Source: Bradyrhizobium sp. 186
Lineage (GTDB): Bacteria > Pseudomonadota > Alphaproteobacteria > Rhizobiales > Xanthobacteraceae
DNA: 64,000 nt
Direction of reading: 5' to 3'
Assembly (NCBI RefSeq): GCF_023101685.1
Contig: NZ_CP082164.1
Coordinates: 6,510,001 to 6,574,000 of the forward strand
The notes under the pieces are model-generated. The model was not told the DNA's origin. It did no database searches and saw only the letters and a program-made list of their open reading frames with translations. The position numbers and the translations under genes are program-made. Below are positions 34,050-42,527 of the stretch, piece by piece; the stretch's first letter is position 1; each line of letters starts with the position of its first letter.

Positions 34050-35504
34050 TCAACGGGACTCAATCTGGACCGCCTCGCCGGGCATGGCCGCTTCCCCGGA
34101 TGCGATTACAAGGTATCGCCTGTCGGCTTTCGCCCCCTGATCGACGATCTGGCGGATCGGGCCAGCGGCGTTGACGATAGCCGATCCTGCCGGGTTCGTC
34201 ATGAAGGCTGCGAGCGGCTGCAACGAGCCGCTGCCGTCCTCATGCTCGGCGAGCGCCAGCATATATTTTTGCTTGGGCTGGAGACCCGTCACCGAGGCCT
34301 GCAGGATCTGGATCAGGCCCTGGTCGAACAGCGACACGCTGGTCGGCGCCTTGCCATCGCCCGTCCGCTGCTTGGGCGCCAAGGCGAGATGGGCAACCTG
34401 GCCGGCGACACCGAGCGGCTGCAGGTTCTCGCGGTCGTCGGGATCGGGCGCGGCGTTGGGGACATAGGCGATCGCCTGAGGCGCCTGACCGATCGGAATG
34501 TTGTCAATCACCTTGTTGGTCGCGGTATCGATCGCCGCCAGCGCATCGGCGTTCTCAAGGCCGACATAGACGCGCGATCCATCACCCGACGGCCAGACGC
34601 CATGCGGCAGATTGCCGACCGGGATGGTCGCGACCTGCGAGAAGTCATCGGTACGGAACACCTTGACTTCGTTCAAGCCGCCGATCGTGACATAGGCGAA
34701 CGATCCCTTCGCGGTTCGTGCGAAGTTGACATGGTTCGTGATCGGACCGGTGTCGATCGTCTTGATGAGGCTGAATGGAGGACGTGCGTCGAATACCTGC
34801 GTCTTGCCGACGTCCTTGAGCGTGAACCAGACCTGCTTGCCGTCGGGCGTCGCGGCGATGTTCGGGCAGAACGGGCTATCCTGCTTCACTTTGGCGACGA
34901 TCTTATGATCGGCAACCGTGACGACATCGGTTTCCGGATTGAACGAAGAGCAAATGTAGCCGTACTTGCCGTCGGGCGAGAAGATCTGCATGCCCGGGCC
35001 GCTCGGAGTCGTGATGCGCGTCTTCTCTTCAAAGCTCTTGGCATCGATCACGGAGATGTAGTTCTCGCCGCGCACCGTGACCCACACCTCCTTGCCGTCC
35101 GGCGTATAGAAGGCCTCATGCGGCGAACGACCGACATAGGTCACATGCTTGACTGCATTGGTTGCGGTGTCGATGAAGGTCACCGAATTCGAGCCGATCG
35201 ATACCACCGCGAGCGTATGGTGATCGGGCGAATATCCCATACCGTGGACGAGCACCTGCCCCTTGTAGAGCGGGCTGAAGTTGAGCGGCTGCGGATCGCC
35301 CAGCCGGATCACGCCGAGCAGCTTGTTGTCGACCGGATCCGTCACCGAGACCGTATTGGAGAACTGCTCGGCCGCATAAATGCGGTCATGATGGCTGATC
35401 GGGATATCGGGCGAGGACAGCGCGCCGGGCGCTTGCCCGGCCCACGCAGCGGACCCGGTTGCGAGCATCGTTGCCGCCAGGAAGACAGTTTTCCACGTTT
35501 TCAT
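34050..35504 (-). CDS. Exported YVTN-type beta-propeller protein
   Basis: A 484-aa protein with a signal peptide ending SAAWA. Repeats of the YVTN/cytochrome-D1-like propeller follow: YAAEQFSNTVSVTDPVDNKL, HTLAVVSIGSNSVTFIDTAT, GKEVWVTVRGENYISVIDAK and SRVYVGLENADALAAIDTAT. The last about 110 residues form a non-propeller domain. No heme site is visible. The same-strand neighbours are DUF305 (9 bp upstream) and the ECF sigma gene (downstream), suggesting a periplasmic sensor, scaffold or metal-related role. Confidence 0.85.
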   Translation of the reverse strand: MKTWKTVFLAATMLATGSAAWAGQAPGALSSPDIPISHHDRIYAAEQFSNTVSVTDPVDNKLLGVIRLGDPQPLNFSPLYKGQVLVHGMGYSPDHHTLAVVSIGSNSVTFIDTATNAVKHVTYVGRSPHEAFYTPDGKEVWVTVRGENYISVIDAKSFEEKTRITTPSGPGMQIFSPDGKYGYICSSFNPETDVVTVADHKIVAKVKQDSPFCPNIAATPDGKQVWFTLKDVGKTQVFDARPPFSLIKTIDTGPITNHVNFARTAKGSFAYVTIGGLNEVKVFRTDDFSQVATIPVGNLPHGVWPSGDGSRVYVGLENADALAAIDTATNKVIDNIPIGQAPQAIAYVPNAAPDPDDRENLQPLGVAGQVAHLALAPKQRTGDGKAPTSVSLFDQGLIQILQASVTGLQPKQKYMLALAEHEDGSGSLQPLAAFMTNPAGSAIVNAAGPIRQIVDQGAKADRRYLVIASGEAAMPGEAVQIESR

Positions 35505-35513
35505 GTTTCGCTC

Positions 35514-36044
35514 CTAGTGTTTCATTCCGGTGGACATGTCCATCTGCATGCCCGAATGGTGATCGGGCGCAGCAGGGAGAGCCTGCGGTTGCGTCGGCGC
35601 GGGCGTTGTATCGGTCGCTGGCTCGCCGATTGCGAGCTTCATCGCGGCGATCTCCTGCATCTGGTCGACAATGATTTCCTGCGCGATCCGCCGAACCTGC
35701 TCGTTCTTGCCGTATCGCAGCTCGATCACGGCCATGTCGATGGCGCCTTGATGATGCGGGTTCATCATGGCGACGAAATCGCGATCGATGTCACCGGTAG
35801 GCTTCGCCGTCATGTCGTTCATCATCTTGGTCATCGCCGCGTCGTTCTCTTTCAGGAAGGCGGATTCCTCGGCGCTCAACCCTGCTGGAGGATCGGCCGG
35901 GTGGGCTTCATGTGCGAACGCAAGCGGCGGAATCGCGCAAGCAATGAGGACCCGCCCACCGTACAGGATCGCGGCGAGCCCTGGTTTTCGGAAACGACAC
36001 CTGCTCGCAAGTGTCGCAATGAATCTGCGGGTCCGCTGCTGCAT
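35514..36044 (-). CDS. DUF305 family exported protein
   Basis: A 176-aa DUF305 (ferritin-like, CopM-type) protein. After a hydrophobic N-terminal segment ending PLAFAHEAHP it has MTKMMNDMTAKPTGDIDRDF, then the signature MMNPHHQGAIDMAVIELRYG. The C-terminus is His/Met-rich (DHHSGMQMDMSTGMKH), suggesting metal binding such as copper. ATG at 36044 follows AAGGGAG. It is the first gene of the DUF305-YVTN-ECF-anti-sigma cluster. Confidence 0.88.
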   Translation of the reverse strand: MQQRTRRFIATLASRCRFRKPGLAAILYGGRVLIACAIPPLAFAHEAHPADPPAGLSAEESAFLKENDAAMTKMMNDMTAKPTGDIDRDFVAMMNPHHQGAIDMAVIELRYGKNEQVRRIAQEIIVDQMQEIAAMKLAIGEPATDTTPAPTQPQALPAAPDHHSGMQMDMSTGMKH

Positions 36045-36076
36045 CCTGAACTCCCTTGTTGATCGCATAGGGGTTT

Positions 36077-36101
36077 GACGGAGCGGCGCGCGTTCTATTC
36101 C
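36077..36101 (-). promoter_or_regulatory. Candidate ECF-sigma promoter of the DUF305 operon
   Basis: On the reverse strand GGAAT (36101-36097) is followed after 16 bp by CGTC (36080-36077), 32 bp before the DUF305 ATG. This spacing and the GGAA/CGT pair fit ECF-type -35/-10 elements, so the ECF factor encoded downstream may autoregulate. Confidence 0.35.
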
Positions 36102-36237
36102 AAACGGCCGCAAAGGTTCTTCGGCCGCGGGCAGATGGACTCCAAAAAAGCTAACGGCAGCAACGACTAAGGCACGACCTTCGGCCTGATCACAGACGCG
36201 TTAGCGCCCTGCCCAAGGAATGCCCTCCCCGACGATT

Positions 36238-36254
36238 GATCGATTTTATCGATC
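36238..36254. promoter_or_regulatory. Inverted repeat upstream of the YeiH-type gene
   Basis: GATCGAT-TTT-ATCGATC, a 7-bp perfect inverted repeat 73 bp before the YeiH start. A LysR or other dimeric regulator site is possible. Confidence 0.35.
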
Positions 36255-36327
36255 GTAAGTGACACATCAATCTGTTGGATAAATTCATCACCGCAGACCA
36301 GGTTTGGCGTAACCCGGAGTGACGCCA

Positions 36328-37374
36328 ATGACCTCTGCCATCGATTTCCGCACTTCTCCAAGCAAACCCGTTAGCCGCGAGACCGTCGTATCGCGTGTGA
36401 AATCATCCCGCGCCGTCATCCCTGGGGTGGCGCTGGCCGCTGCTATCGCGCTCGTCGCCAAATTGCTTCACGGCATACCAGGGATTGCCACGTTCAGTCC
36501 CATGATCCTTGCGATCGCGATCGGAATATCCGTGCGCAATCTGGTCGGAACGCCCTCCTTCGCCGCCCCGGGAGTTGCTTTCAGCATGCGCCGTCTGCTT
36601 CGGGCCGCGATCGTTCTCCTCGGCTTTCAGATCACGCTGACCCAGCTTGCGGCCGTGGGTGCAAGGGGACTCTTTATCGTCGTCGGCACGCTCGTTGCCA
36701 CCTTCGCCTTTACTCTCGCAGCCGGTCGTGCCTTGGGCGTCGACCGAAAGCTCACGGAACTGATCGCCGCGGGCACCTCGATCTGCGGTGCTTCGGCCGT
36801 TGTCGCGACCAACAGCGTCACTGGAGCGTCCGACGAGGACGTCGCTTATGCGATTGCCTGCGTCACGATCTTCGGCTCGATCGCAATGTTCGTCTATCCT
36901 TCGCTACCGCATCTTCTGCATCTCGATGACGGGGCTTATGGCCTCTGGAGCGGGGCATCCATCCATGAGATCGCGCAGGTGGCCGCCGCTTCTTTTCAGA
37001 ACAGCCAGCGCGCCGGCGAAATTGCCACGGTCGCCAAACTTGCGCGAGTCATGCTGCTTGCGCCCGTGGTCCTGGCCCTGAGTGTCGGGCCCCGGCTTGC
37101 GGCCCGAGGCGCGCCCGGCGGACCCCTGCCCTGGTTCGCAATCGGCTTTGCTGCGATGACTGCCGTCAACAGTGTCGTGACTATTCCGGCGGGGGTGAGG
37201 GACGTTACGATCACCCTGTCCACCTTCCTGCTCACGATCGCTCTCGCCGCCATGGGCCTCGAGACCGATATCTCGAAACTCTACGCGCAGGGGCTGCGTC
37301 CAGCTATATTAGGCGCACTTGCCTTCCTGTTCATTGCAACTTTCAGCCTGGCTCTCATCAAATTCATGGGGTGA
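36328..37374 (+). CDS. YeiH/UPF0324 family putative sulfate exporter
   Basis: A 348-aa membrane protein with about ten hydrophobic segments and family motifs [13 protein letters not shown], the [13 protein letters not shown] helix, [20 protein letters not shown] and [16 protein letters not shown]. Members of this family (Cons_hypoth698) are predicted sulfate or sulfonate-derived anion exporters. The ATG at 36328 follows CGGAG. It overlaps a LysR gene downstream, and SorAB-like sulfite dehydrogenase genes lie 1.4 kb away, consistent with export of sulfate made from sulfite. Confidence 0.88.
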   Translation: MTSAIDFRTSPSKPVSRETVVSRVKSSRAVIPGVALAAAIALVAKLLHGIPGIATFSPMILAIAIGISVRNLVGTPSFAAPGVAFSMRRLLRAAIVLLGFQITLTQLAAVGARGLFIVVGTLVATFAFTLAAGRALGVDRKLTELIAAGTSICGASAVVATNSVTGASDEDVAYAIACVTIFGSIAMFVYPSLPHLLHLDDGAYGLWSGASIHEIAQVAAASFQNSQRAGEIATVAKLARVMLLAPVVLALSVGPRLAARGAPGGPLPWFAIGFAAMTAVNSVVTIPAGVRDVTITLSTFLLTIALAAMGLETDISKLYAQGLRPAILGALAFLFIATFSLALIKFMG

Positions 37375-37376
37375 CC

Positions 37377-38267
37377 ATGACGCTCGAACAGCTCCGGATA
37401 TTCGCCGCGGTCGCGGACAAGCAGCACGTGACACAGGCCGCCCGCGAACTGAATCTGACACAATCGGCCACGAGCGCGGCGATCGCCGCGCTCGAAGGCC
37501 GTTATGGCGTCAAGTTATTCGATCGGGTCGGTCGCGGCATCGTGCTCACGCATATGGGCCGCTCATTTCTCGGAGAAGCCCGTTCCGTGCTGGCGCGCGC
37601 CCATGCGGCCGAGCAGGTTCTTCGGGACTTCGCCGGACTCAAGGCCGGAAGGCTTGTGATCGCCGCAAGCCAGACGGTCGGCAGCTATTGGCTACCCGCG
37701 CGGCTGCTGGCTTTCCAGGCAACCTATCCCGGCATCGAACTTGACGTGAAGATCGCCAACACCGAACACGTCGCGACCGACGTTCGCGAGGGCATGGCGG
37801 ATCTCGGCTTCATCGAAGGCGATATCGACGACGCCGCATTGTCGGCCCGACGCGTCGACAGCGATGCGCTGGTCGCCGTCGTTGGGCCACAACATCCACT
37901 AGCGAACCAGAGAAAGCTGCCTCCCGACTGGATTGCCACAACACCATGGATCCTTCGCGAGCCGGGCTCCGGAACGCGTGCCATGTTCGAACGGGCTCTG
38001 AAGAAGCGTGGAGTGCGCCTTTCCGACCTCACCGTGCAGCTGGAGCTCGCCTCGAACGAGGCAATTCGAACGGCCGTCGAGACTGGCCGCTGCGCCGCGG
38101 CCATCTCCGATCTGGTGGTCGAAACGGCGATCGCGGCAAAGCGACTGTTCCAGCTGGAAGGCGAAATGGCGAAGCGTTCGTTCTACGCTTTGCGTCACAA
38201 AGAGCGGCATGTGAGCAAGGCCGAAGCCGCATTGATGTCCACCATCGCAGCGGGCGCTGCCGCGTAG
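37377..38267 (+). CDS. LysR family transcriptional regulator (CysB/YeiE-like)
   Basis: A 296-aa regulator with the HTH MTLEQLRIFAAVADKQHVTQ then AARELNLTQSATSAAIAALE, and an effector domain with SQTVGSYWLPARLLAF and EPGSGTRAMFERAL. YeiE-type LysR proteins pair with YeiH exporters in many bacteria. Here the regulator lies downstream on the same strand (ATG 3 bp after the YeiH stop), not divergent. Sulfite or a related anion is the likely signal. Confidence 0.9.
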   Translation: MTLEQLRIFAAVADKQHVTQAARELNLTQSATSAAIAALEGRYGVKLFDRVGRGIVLTHMGRSFLGEARSVLARAHAAEQVLRDFAGLKAGRLVIAASQTVGSYWLPARLLAFQATYPGIELDVKIANTEHVATDVREGMADLGFIEGDIDDAALSARRVDSDALVAVVGPQHPLANQRKLPPDWIATTPWILREPGSGTRAMFERALKKRGVRLSDLTVQLELASNEAIRTAVETGRCAAAISDLVVETAIAAKRLFQLEGEMAKRSFYALRHKERHVSKAEAALMSTIAAGAAA

Positions 38268-38500
38268 GAAGACCTGCACCCGCGGCAAGAACCTATTGCA
38301 ACGATTGAACTGATGTCTCGCCAGCAATGCCGTGGGCGTTGTCGGCGCGCGACAGCATCGTTGCCCATTCGATCGTGGCCGGCGATCAGAACGATCTGAT
38401 CATCTCGTTGGATTACTTCGGCACTGCGGCCCACTTTCTTTGGGAAGTGGCAAGCACATCGAACACTCCGCTTGCCGGAACATCGAGATGGAGATTCATA

Positions 38501-38611
38501 ATGATCGCTTCGCACCGCGCTTACCTCACGATTGTCTTGCTGGCCGCCACCGTTTCGGTACTCGGTGCGCCGCTCGCGCATGCCGGCAGCCCGATGCATT
38601 TTTCAGGCTAA
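38501..38611 (+). CDS. Very small exported protein with PMH motif, possibly truncated by a stop
   Basis: ATG at 38501, GGAG seven bases upstream. It encodes a 36-aa product: a signal peptide (YLTIVLLAATVSVLGAPLAHA) followed by only GSPMHFSG. The same frame stays open past the TAA at 38609 for 39 more codons to a TGA at 38729, so the gene may once have been 76 codons with a nonsense mutation. The PMH start of the mature chain links it to the small exported proteins at 40365, 40652 and 43505. Confidence 0.5.
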   Translation: MIASHRAYLTIVLLAATVSVLGAPLAHAGSPMHFSG

Positions 38612-38777
38612 CGTAGTACCATTCACTCGCAAGAGCGGTTCCACCTCACCAACCGGCGTCTGCCGTGCAGCCATCAGGCGCTACCGCAACAGCAGGACGC
38701 AGATCCCTTTGCGGACATGATTCTCGGATGAGCGAACCTGCATGAAAGCGCACGCGTCAGCTCGACAGGAGATCTCG

Positions 38778-40019
38778 ATGCAGCAACATCGCAACCATGC
38801 ACGCTCTCAAGCTCTCACTCGCCGCGCCGTGCTCCGCACCATCGGAGTCGCGGGCATGGCGCTCGCGACCTCATCGGCCCGGGCTGATCAATCGGTAGAG
38901 CTGCCGATTGCCGGCGACCCGCGACAGCGGCCGGTGGCGCATGACTTCCCGCAGAAGGGGCGCATGATCCTGCAGCGCACCCGGCCGCCGTTGTTGGAAA
39001 CTCCGATGGAGGTGTTCGATCGCGGCGTATTCACGCCGAACGACCAGTTCTATGTGCGCTGGCACTGGGCTGTGATCCCGACGTCAGTGGATGCGGACGC
39101 CTTCAGGCTCGCCGTGCGCGGCCACGTCAATCAAGTACTGTCCTTGTCCGTCGGCGATCTGCTCAAGATGCCTCGCGTGGAGCTTGCCGCCGTCAATCAG
39201 TGCTCGGGCAATTCCCGCGGCTTCTTTTCGCCTCGTGTACCCGGCGCGCAATGGGCGCATGGCGCGATGGGCAATGCGCGATGGACGGGAGTCCTGCTCA
39301 AGGATGTGCTCGACCGCGCGGGCGTCAAATCGGGCGCGATGCATGTCCGCTTCAACGGACTGGACGAGCCCGTGGTACCCGAAGCACCCGATTTCCGAAA
39401 GTCGCTTGACATTGATCATGCTCGCGACGGCGAAGTCATGATCGCCTTCGCGATGAACGGCGAGCAGCTGCCGCTACTGAACGGCTTTCCGTTGCGCCTG
39501 ATCGTGCCGGGATGGTATTCGACCTATTGGGTCAAGATGCTCAGCGATATCGAGGTTCTTGATCGCGCGGACGACAATTACTGGATGGCGACCGCCTATA
39601 CCATTCCGGATACGCCGCACGCCAACATCGCGCCGGGCCAGGCTGGGGTAAAGATGGTCCCCATCAGCCGGATGGTGCCGCGGTCCTTCTTCACGAATAT
39701 TGCGGAAGGTGCGTCACTTCCAGCAGGCGCCGGCGCGACGATCGGCGGGATTGCCTTCGGAGGCGACACGGGCGTCGCCAAGGTCGAGCTTTCGATGGAT
39801 GACGGCCGGACCTGGCAACTCGCGACACTGGGTGATGACTTTGGAAAGTACAGCTTTCGCCGTTGGCAGGTGAACATCCCCCAGCTGATGAAAGGCCATC
39901 ATTCACTCATGGTCCGCTGCACGAATCTGAGCGGCGATGTTCAGCCCGCAATGCCCAACTGGAACAACAGCGGTTTCATGCTCAACGCCGTCGAGACGGC
40001 TCAAATCACCGCCATCTAG
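38778..40019 (+). CDS. sorA: Sulfite dehydrogenase/oxidase, molybdenum subunit (SorA-like)
   Basis: A 413-aa periplasmic molybdoenzyme of the sulfite oxidase family. A twin-arginine signal (TRRAVLRTIGVAGMALA) ends at SARA. The Moco-binding Cys is in AAVNQCSGNSRGFFS near residue 150; the family segment VPGWYSTYWVKMLSDIEVLD and the dimerisation domain with AKVELSMDDGRTW and NSGFMLNAVETAQI follow. CAGGAGAT precedes the ATG at 38778. With the cytochrome c encoded 10 bp downstream it forms a SorAB-type enzyme that oxidises sulfite to sulfate. Confidence 0.9.
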   Translation: MQQHRNHARSQALTRRAVLRTIGVAGMALATSSARADQSVELPIAGDPRQRPVAHDFPQKGRMILQRTRPPLLETPMEVFDRGVFTPNDQFYVRWHWAVIPTSVDADAFRLAVRGHVNQVLSLSVGDLLKMPRVELAAVNQCSGNSRGFFSPRVPGAQWAHGAMGNARWTGVLLKDVLDRAGVKSGAMHVRFNGLDEPVVPEAPDFRKSLDIDHARDGEVMIAFAMNGEQLPLLNGFPLRLIVPGWYSTYWVKMLSDIEVLDRADDNYWMATAYTIPDTPHANIAPGQAGVKMVPISRMVPRSFFTNIAEGASLPAGAGATIGGIAFGGDTGVAKVELSMDDGRTWQLATLGDDFGKYSFRRWQVNIPQLMKGHHSLMVRCTNLSGDVQPAMPNWNNSGFMLNAVETAQITAI

Positions 40020-40029
40020 GAGCAACTTC

Positions 40030-40362
40030 ATGCGACACGCCATCATTGCCCTGGGCGCCTCGTTCGCGGCCCTGCTGACGCCCACCTCCGCCCGGGTCCA
40101 GCCCGCTCCGGCGATCACATCGACGACTGTGGAGCTTCCAGCGGGCGATGCTCTATTCCCCGGTGGATCCAGCGCGGACGCCATCAACAACAACTGTCTG
40201 GCCTGTCACTCCGCAGATATGGTGTTGAACCAGCCTGCTCTCTCCAAGTCCGCTTGGGAGTCCGAAGTCGGCAAGATGATCAAAGTCTACCGAGCGCCCA
40301 TCGACGAGAGCGATGTGCCCGCGATCGTCGACTACCTCGCCAGCACGAAGGGAACCAACTAG
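40030..40362 (+). CDS. sorB: Cytochrome c subunit of sulfite dehydrogenase (SorB-like)
   Basis: A 110-aa exported monoheme cytochrome c: a signal peptide, then the heme motif NNCLACHSAD near residue 57 and an axial Met candidate shortly after, ending with VDYLASTKGTN. It takes electrons from SorA. The ATG follows AGGAGCAACTTC and sits 10 bp after the sorA stop. Confidence 0.9.
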   Translation: MRHAIIALGASFAALLTPTSARVQPAPAITSTTVELPAGDALFPGGSSADAINNNCLACHSADMVLNQPALSKSAWESEVGKMIKVYRAPIDESDVPAIVDYLASTKGTN

Positions 40363-40364
40363 CG

Positions 40365-40592
40365 TCAGGCCTGCGACCAAGCCGAGCTGGCGTTGTCCAG
40401 CCAGCGCTCGGTGTCTTCATCCGTCCAACCGGGAACGGCGAAGCGAGGACGAGCGGGCAACGCTGCACTCGGATTTGCCGAGTGATGTTTGTGCACGTGC
40501 AGACGTGCCGCTGGGTGAACCGGATCACGCATTGCCGCAGAAGCAGTCGCACACGTAACCAGTAAAAGACCAAGCACCAGAAGACAACGCAT
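40365..40592 (-). CDS. Small exported protein with P-V-H motif (PMH family)
   Basis: A 75-aa protein: signal peptide MRCLLVLGLLLVTCATASA, then RDPVHPAARLHVHKHHSAN and a C-terminal W-rich stretch GWTDEDTERWLDNASSAW. ATG at 40592, GGAG with a 7-base spacer. It is convergent with sorB (stops 2 bp apart). The His-rich start resembles the products of 40652-40897 and 43505-43759. Function unknown; metal binding is possible. Confidence 0.65.
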   Translation of the reverse strand: MRCLLVLGLLLVTCATASAAMRDPVHPAARLHVHKHHSANPSAALPARPRFAVPGWTDEDTERWLDNASSAWSQA

Positions 40593-40651
40593 TGAATCGC
40601 TCCAAATGGCTTGCACCATCGCTTGCAGCGCAAGGGCCGACCGACCGGCCC

Positions 40652-40897
40652 CTACGGGTCCATCCCCAGAGACTGGCCACCGAACTTGGATGGATCGTTA
40701 TAGCTGGGCGTGTCGTTGTAGGAGATCGGCGGTCGAGGAGCCGCATAGGCCTCCCTCGGGATAGCGAAGTCACCTAGCGATACAGTCTGCACATGATGAG
40801 CTACAACCCGATGCCGCGTGTGGGTACCATGCATGGGAGCCGCGCTCGCACATGCGATCAGGGAGATCAGGAAGCTTACGGTCAAGAGAGTACGCAT
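40652..40897 (-). CDS. Small exported protein with PMH motif
   Basis: An 81-aa protein. The signal peptide (RTLLTVSFLISLIACASA) is followed by APMHGTHTRHRVVAHHVQTV, then a Pro/Tyr/Asn-rich tail (RPPISYNDTPSYNDPSKFGG). ATG at 40897 with GGAG and 7-base spacer as in the neighbour. It is 59 bp upstream of the 40365 gene on the same strand, so the three genes 41005-41292, 40652-40897 and 40365-40592 may be co-transcribed. Confidence 0.65.
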   Translation of the reverse strand: MRTLLTVSFLISLIACASAAPMHGTHTRHRVVAHHVQTVSLGDFAIPREAYAAPRPPISYNDTPSYNDPSKFGGQSLGMDP

Positions 40898-41004
40898 TAA
40901 CTTGCTCCAGTTGTTCATTTGGCGAAGCAGATCGCCGGCGAGCTCGCAGGCCCGCAAAACAAGAAAAGCGGGTATCATCATTTGGCCCGGCGACGTCCGC
41001 GAGT

Positions 41005-41292
41005 TCAACATCCGCGACAGATCGACCCTTCCAGCATCTTTTCAACCCGCGCATCCTCCTTGTCGATGGCGGCGTCCGTGCCGAGCAGCGGTCCTTTCAT
41101 CGCGTGACCGCCTGTACCGGATGATGGCAGCGCGGTGCCCAGGGAATTCGTTCCTGGAGCGGCAGCACTCGTACCGAGCGCGCCACCCATCGACATGTGC
41201 GATCCCATGGATCCCATGCCGCCGCGGGCAAATGCCGCGGTGGCAGAGAGGACGAAGCAAATTGCGAAGCAAAGCAGGGATAACGGCCTCAT
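41005..41292 (-). CDS. Small exported protein, Gly/Met-rich with C-terminal CRGC
   Basis: A 95-aa protein with a signal peptide (FAICFVLSATAAFA), a Gly/Met/Ser-rich stretch GGMGSMGSHMSMGGALG, then a charged helix AIDKEDARVEKMLEGSICRG ending in Cys. GGAG lies eight bases before the ATG at 41292. The Cys-x2-Cys end and Met/His content suggest metal or redox function, but no family is recognised. Confidence 0.6.
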   Translation of the reverse strand: MRPLSLLCFAICFVLSATAAFARGGMGSMGSHMSMGGALGTSAAAPGTNSLGTALPSSGTGGHAMKGPLLGTDAAIDKEDARVEKMLEGSICRGC

Positions 41293-41355
41293 GATTCATG
41301 CTCCAGGCGTTGAGGTGATGACTAGAATCTAGGTGTCGAGCGCGCGCCGGCTGAG

Positions 41356-41377
41356 CACGATCGCGAGAGCGATCGTG
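41356..41377. promoter_or_regulatory. Strong inverted repeat between divergent small exported-protein genes
   Basis: CACGATCGC-GAGA-GCGATCGTG, a 9-bp perfect palindrome with a 4-base loop. It lies 64 bp before the 41292 start and 207 bp before the 41584 start. It could be an operator or an mRNA hairpin in the leader. Confidence 0.45.
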
Positions 41378-41583
41378 ACAAAGAATACAGAATCTGCATC
41401 GCAGACCGGCCGGATCTCCGCTGCGTTTCGTCGTCTCGCAAGAGTGATCCGCGACAGCGCACGATCACCTGCGGAATGCCTACATCTGTCTCGTTCAAGA
41501 AATTCCATTCGGGAAACGTCATCGACAGAGCAGCAGTAGTCGCGAGACGCGAATTCTCCGCACGAGTGAAACAACGGAGAATG

Positions 41584-41829
41584 ATGATGACTGTATTCAA
41601 GACACTGGTTGCTGCGGCGCTGATCTCGACGGCGACAATCCCGTCTGCATTTGCAGCGTGGTCCTTCGCGGACCAGGAGCCCGCGGCCTTCGCGTCGATG
41701 TATCCAAACCGAGACGTACTGAATGGCGGCGCCCTGACGCCGGCGGGCAGGATGGGCCTCGAGCGGGCCGGCGGCGCGGCTCCCGTGTTCGCTGGCGGCA
41801 ACGTCCATATCCGGGCAAGGCATCGTTAA
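41584..41829 (+). CDS. Small exported protein with RDVLNGGALTPAGR motif
   Basis: An 81-aa protein with a signal peptide (FKTLVAAALISTATIPSAFA) and a mature chain ASMYPNRDVLNGGALTPAGR then ending VHIRARHR. Three consecutive ATG codons start at 41581; ACGGAGA favours the second or third. The central motif reads as a conserved one because its residues are strongly non-repetitive; function unknown. Confidence 0.6.
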   Translation: MMTVFKTLVAAALISTATIPSAFAAWSFADQEPAAFASMYPNRDVLNGGALTPAGRMGLERAGGAAPVFAGGNVHIRARHR

Positions 41830-41899
41830 GCGCAAGCCCTGCAAAGCGTCATACGGGGTGCTGCCGGCCTGCGGCGCACCCTGTTTGCCGTTTGATCGC

Positions 41900-42280
41900 T
41901 CACTGCAACGTCAGATCCCGCCGCGAAAGCGGCCACCGAGAGTGATTCCCGCTGGACTGAGACGGCACATATTTGCCGCCGTGGCGAACGAACGTTTGCA
42001 CGCAGCTTGAGCTTTCACAATGTTCGGGTGCTTTCGGACACTGGAGGACTGAATAGTCGAGCCGAACGACGTTTGAGTTATCGTCGTATGTTGCAAAGTA
42101 GTGGCCGGCCTCCGCATCGGCGCCACACCTCGCCAGAACAATCCTCCTGATCTCGGACGGGAGGTGAGCAATCCTTTCGGCGCTCATTGGAGGATCAGAG
42201 GGTACGACTGGTACCGCGTGGCCTGGCGACACCCAGCCGGTCATTGCCATGCACATCAGTGTGAATGTGGTTCGTCGCAT
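41900..42280 (-). CDS. Exported hypothetical protein with four cysteines
   Basis: A 126-aa protein: signal peptide ending GHAVPVVP, then SAERIAHLPSEIRRIVLARC and a Cys-containing region YSVLQCPKAPEHCESSSCVQ. GAGGTACAAG precedes the ATG at 42280. Its spaced cysteines could form disulfides in the periplasm. No known domain. Confidence 0.6.
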   Translation of the reverse strand: MRRTTFTLMCMAMTGWVSPGHAVPVVPSDPPMSAERIAHLPSEIRRIVLARCGADAEAGHYFATYDDNSNVVRLDYSVLQCPKAPEHCESSSCVQTFVRHGGKYVPSQSSGNHSRWPLSRRDLTLQ

Positions 42281-42527
42281 CTTGTACCTCTGCAGACAGC
42301 AGCTCCTTCAGGAGGCATTCCCGGCGATCACGGATTTTGATTGGATCGGCGTAGCCCAAATCTAGGCATTGGAAGCGCCCCGGCCACGGTAATGACAACG
42401 AATTGACAATCGCTGCATCAAGAGCCGTGGCCGCTTGGGGCAATCAAGCTCCGCTCTCGAAAGTGAATTGGACTTGCTGGCCCCACTGCTTACGTGTCAC
42501 CTCGACAATCGAACGTCGGGGATTTGA

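Noticed and set aside
33708..36062. Very long plus-strand open frame of 784 codons
   Set aside because: It runs antisense to the ECF sigma, YVTN and DUF305 genes, all with clear families. The frame stays open because of GC-rich codon use; no motif or ribosome site supports it.
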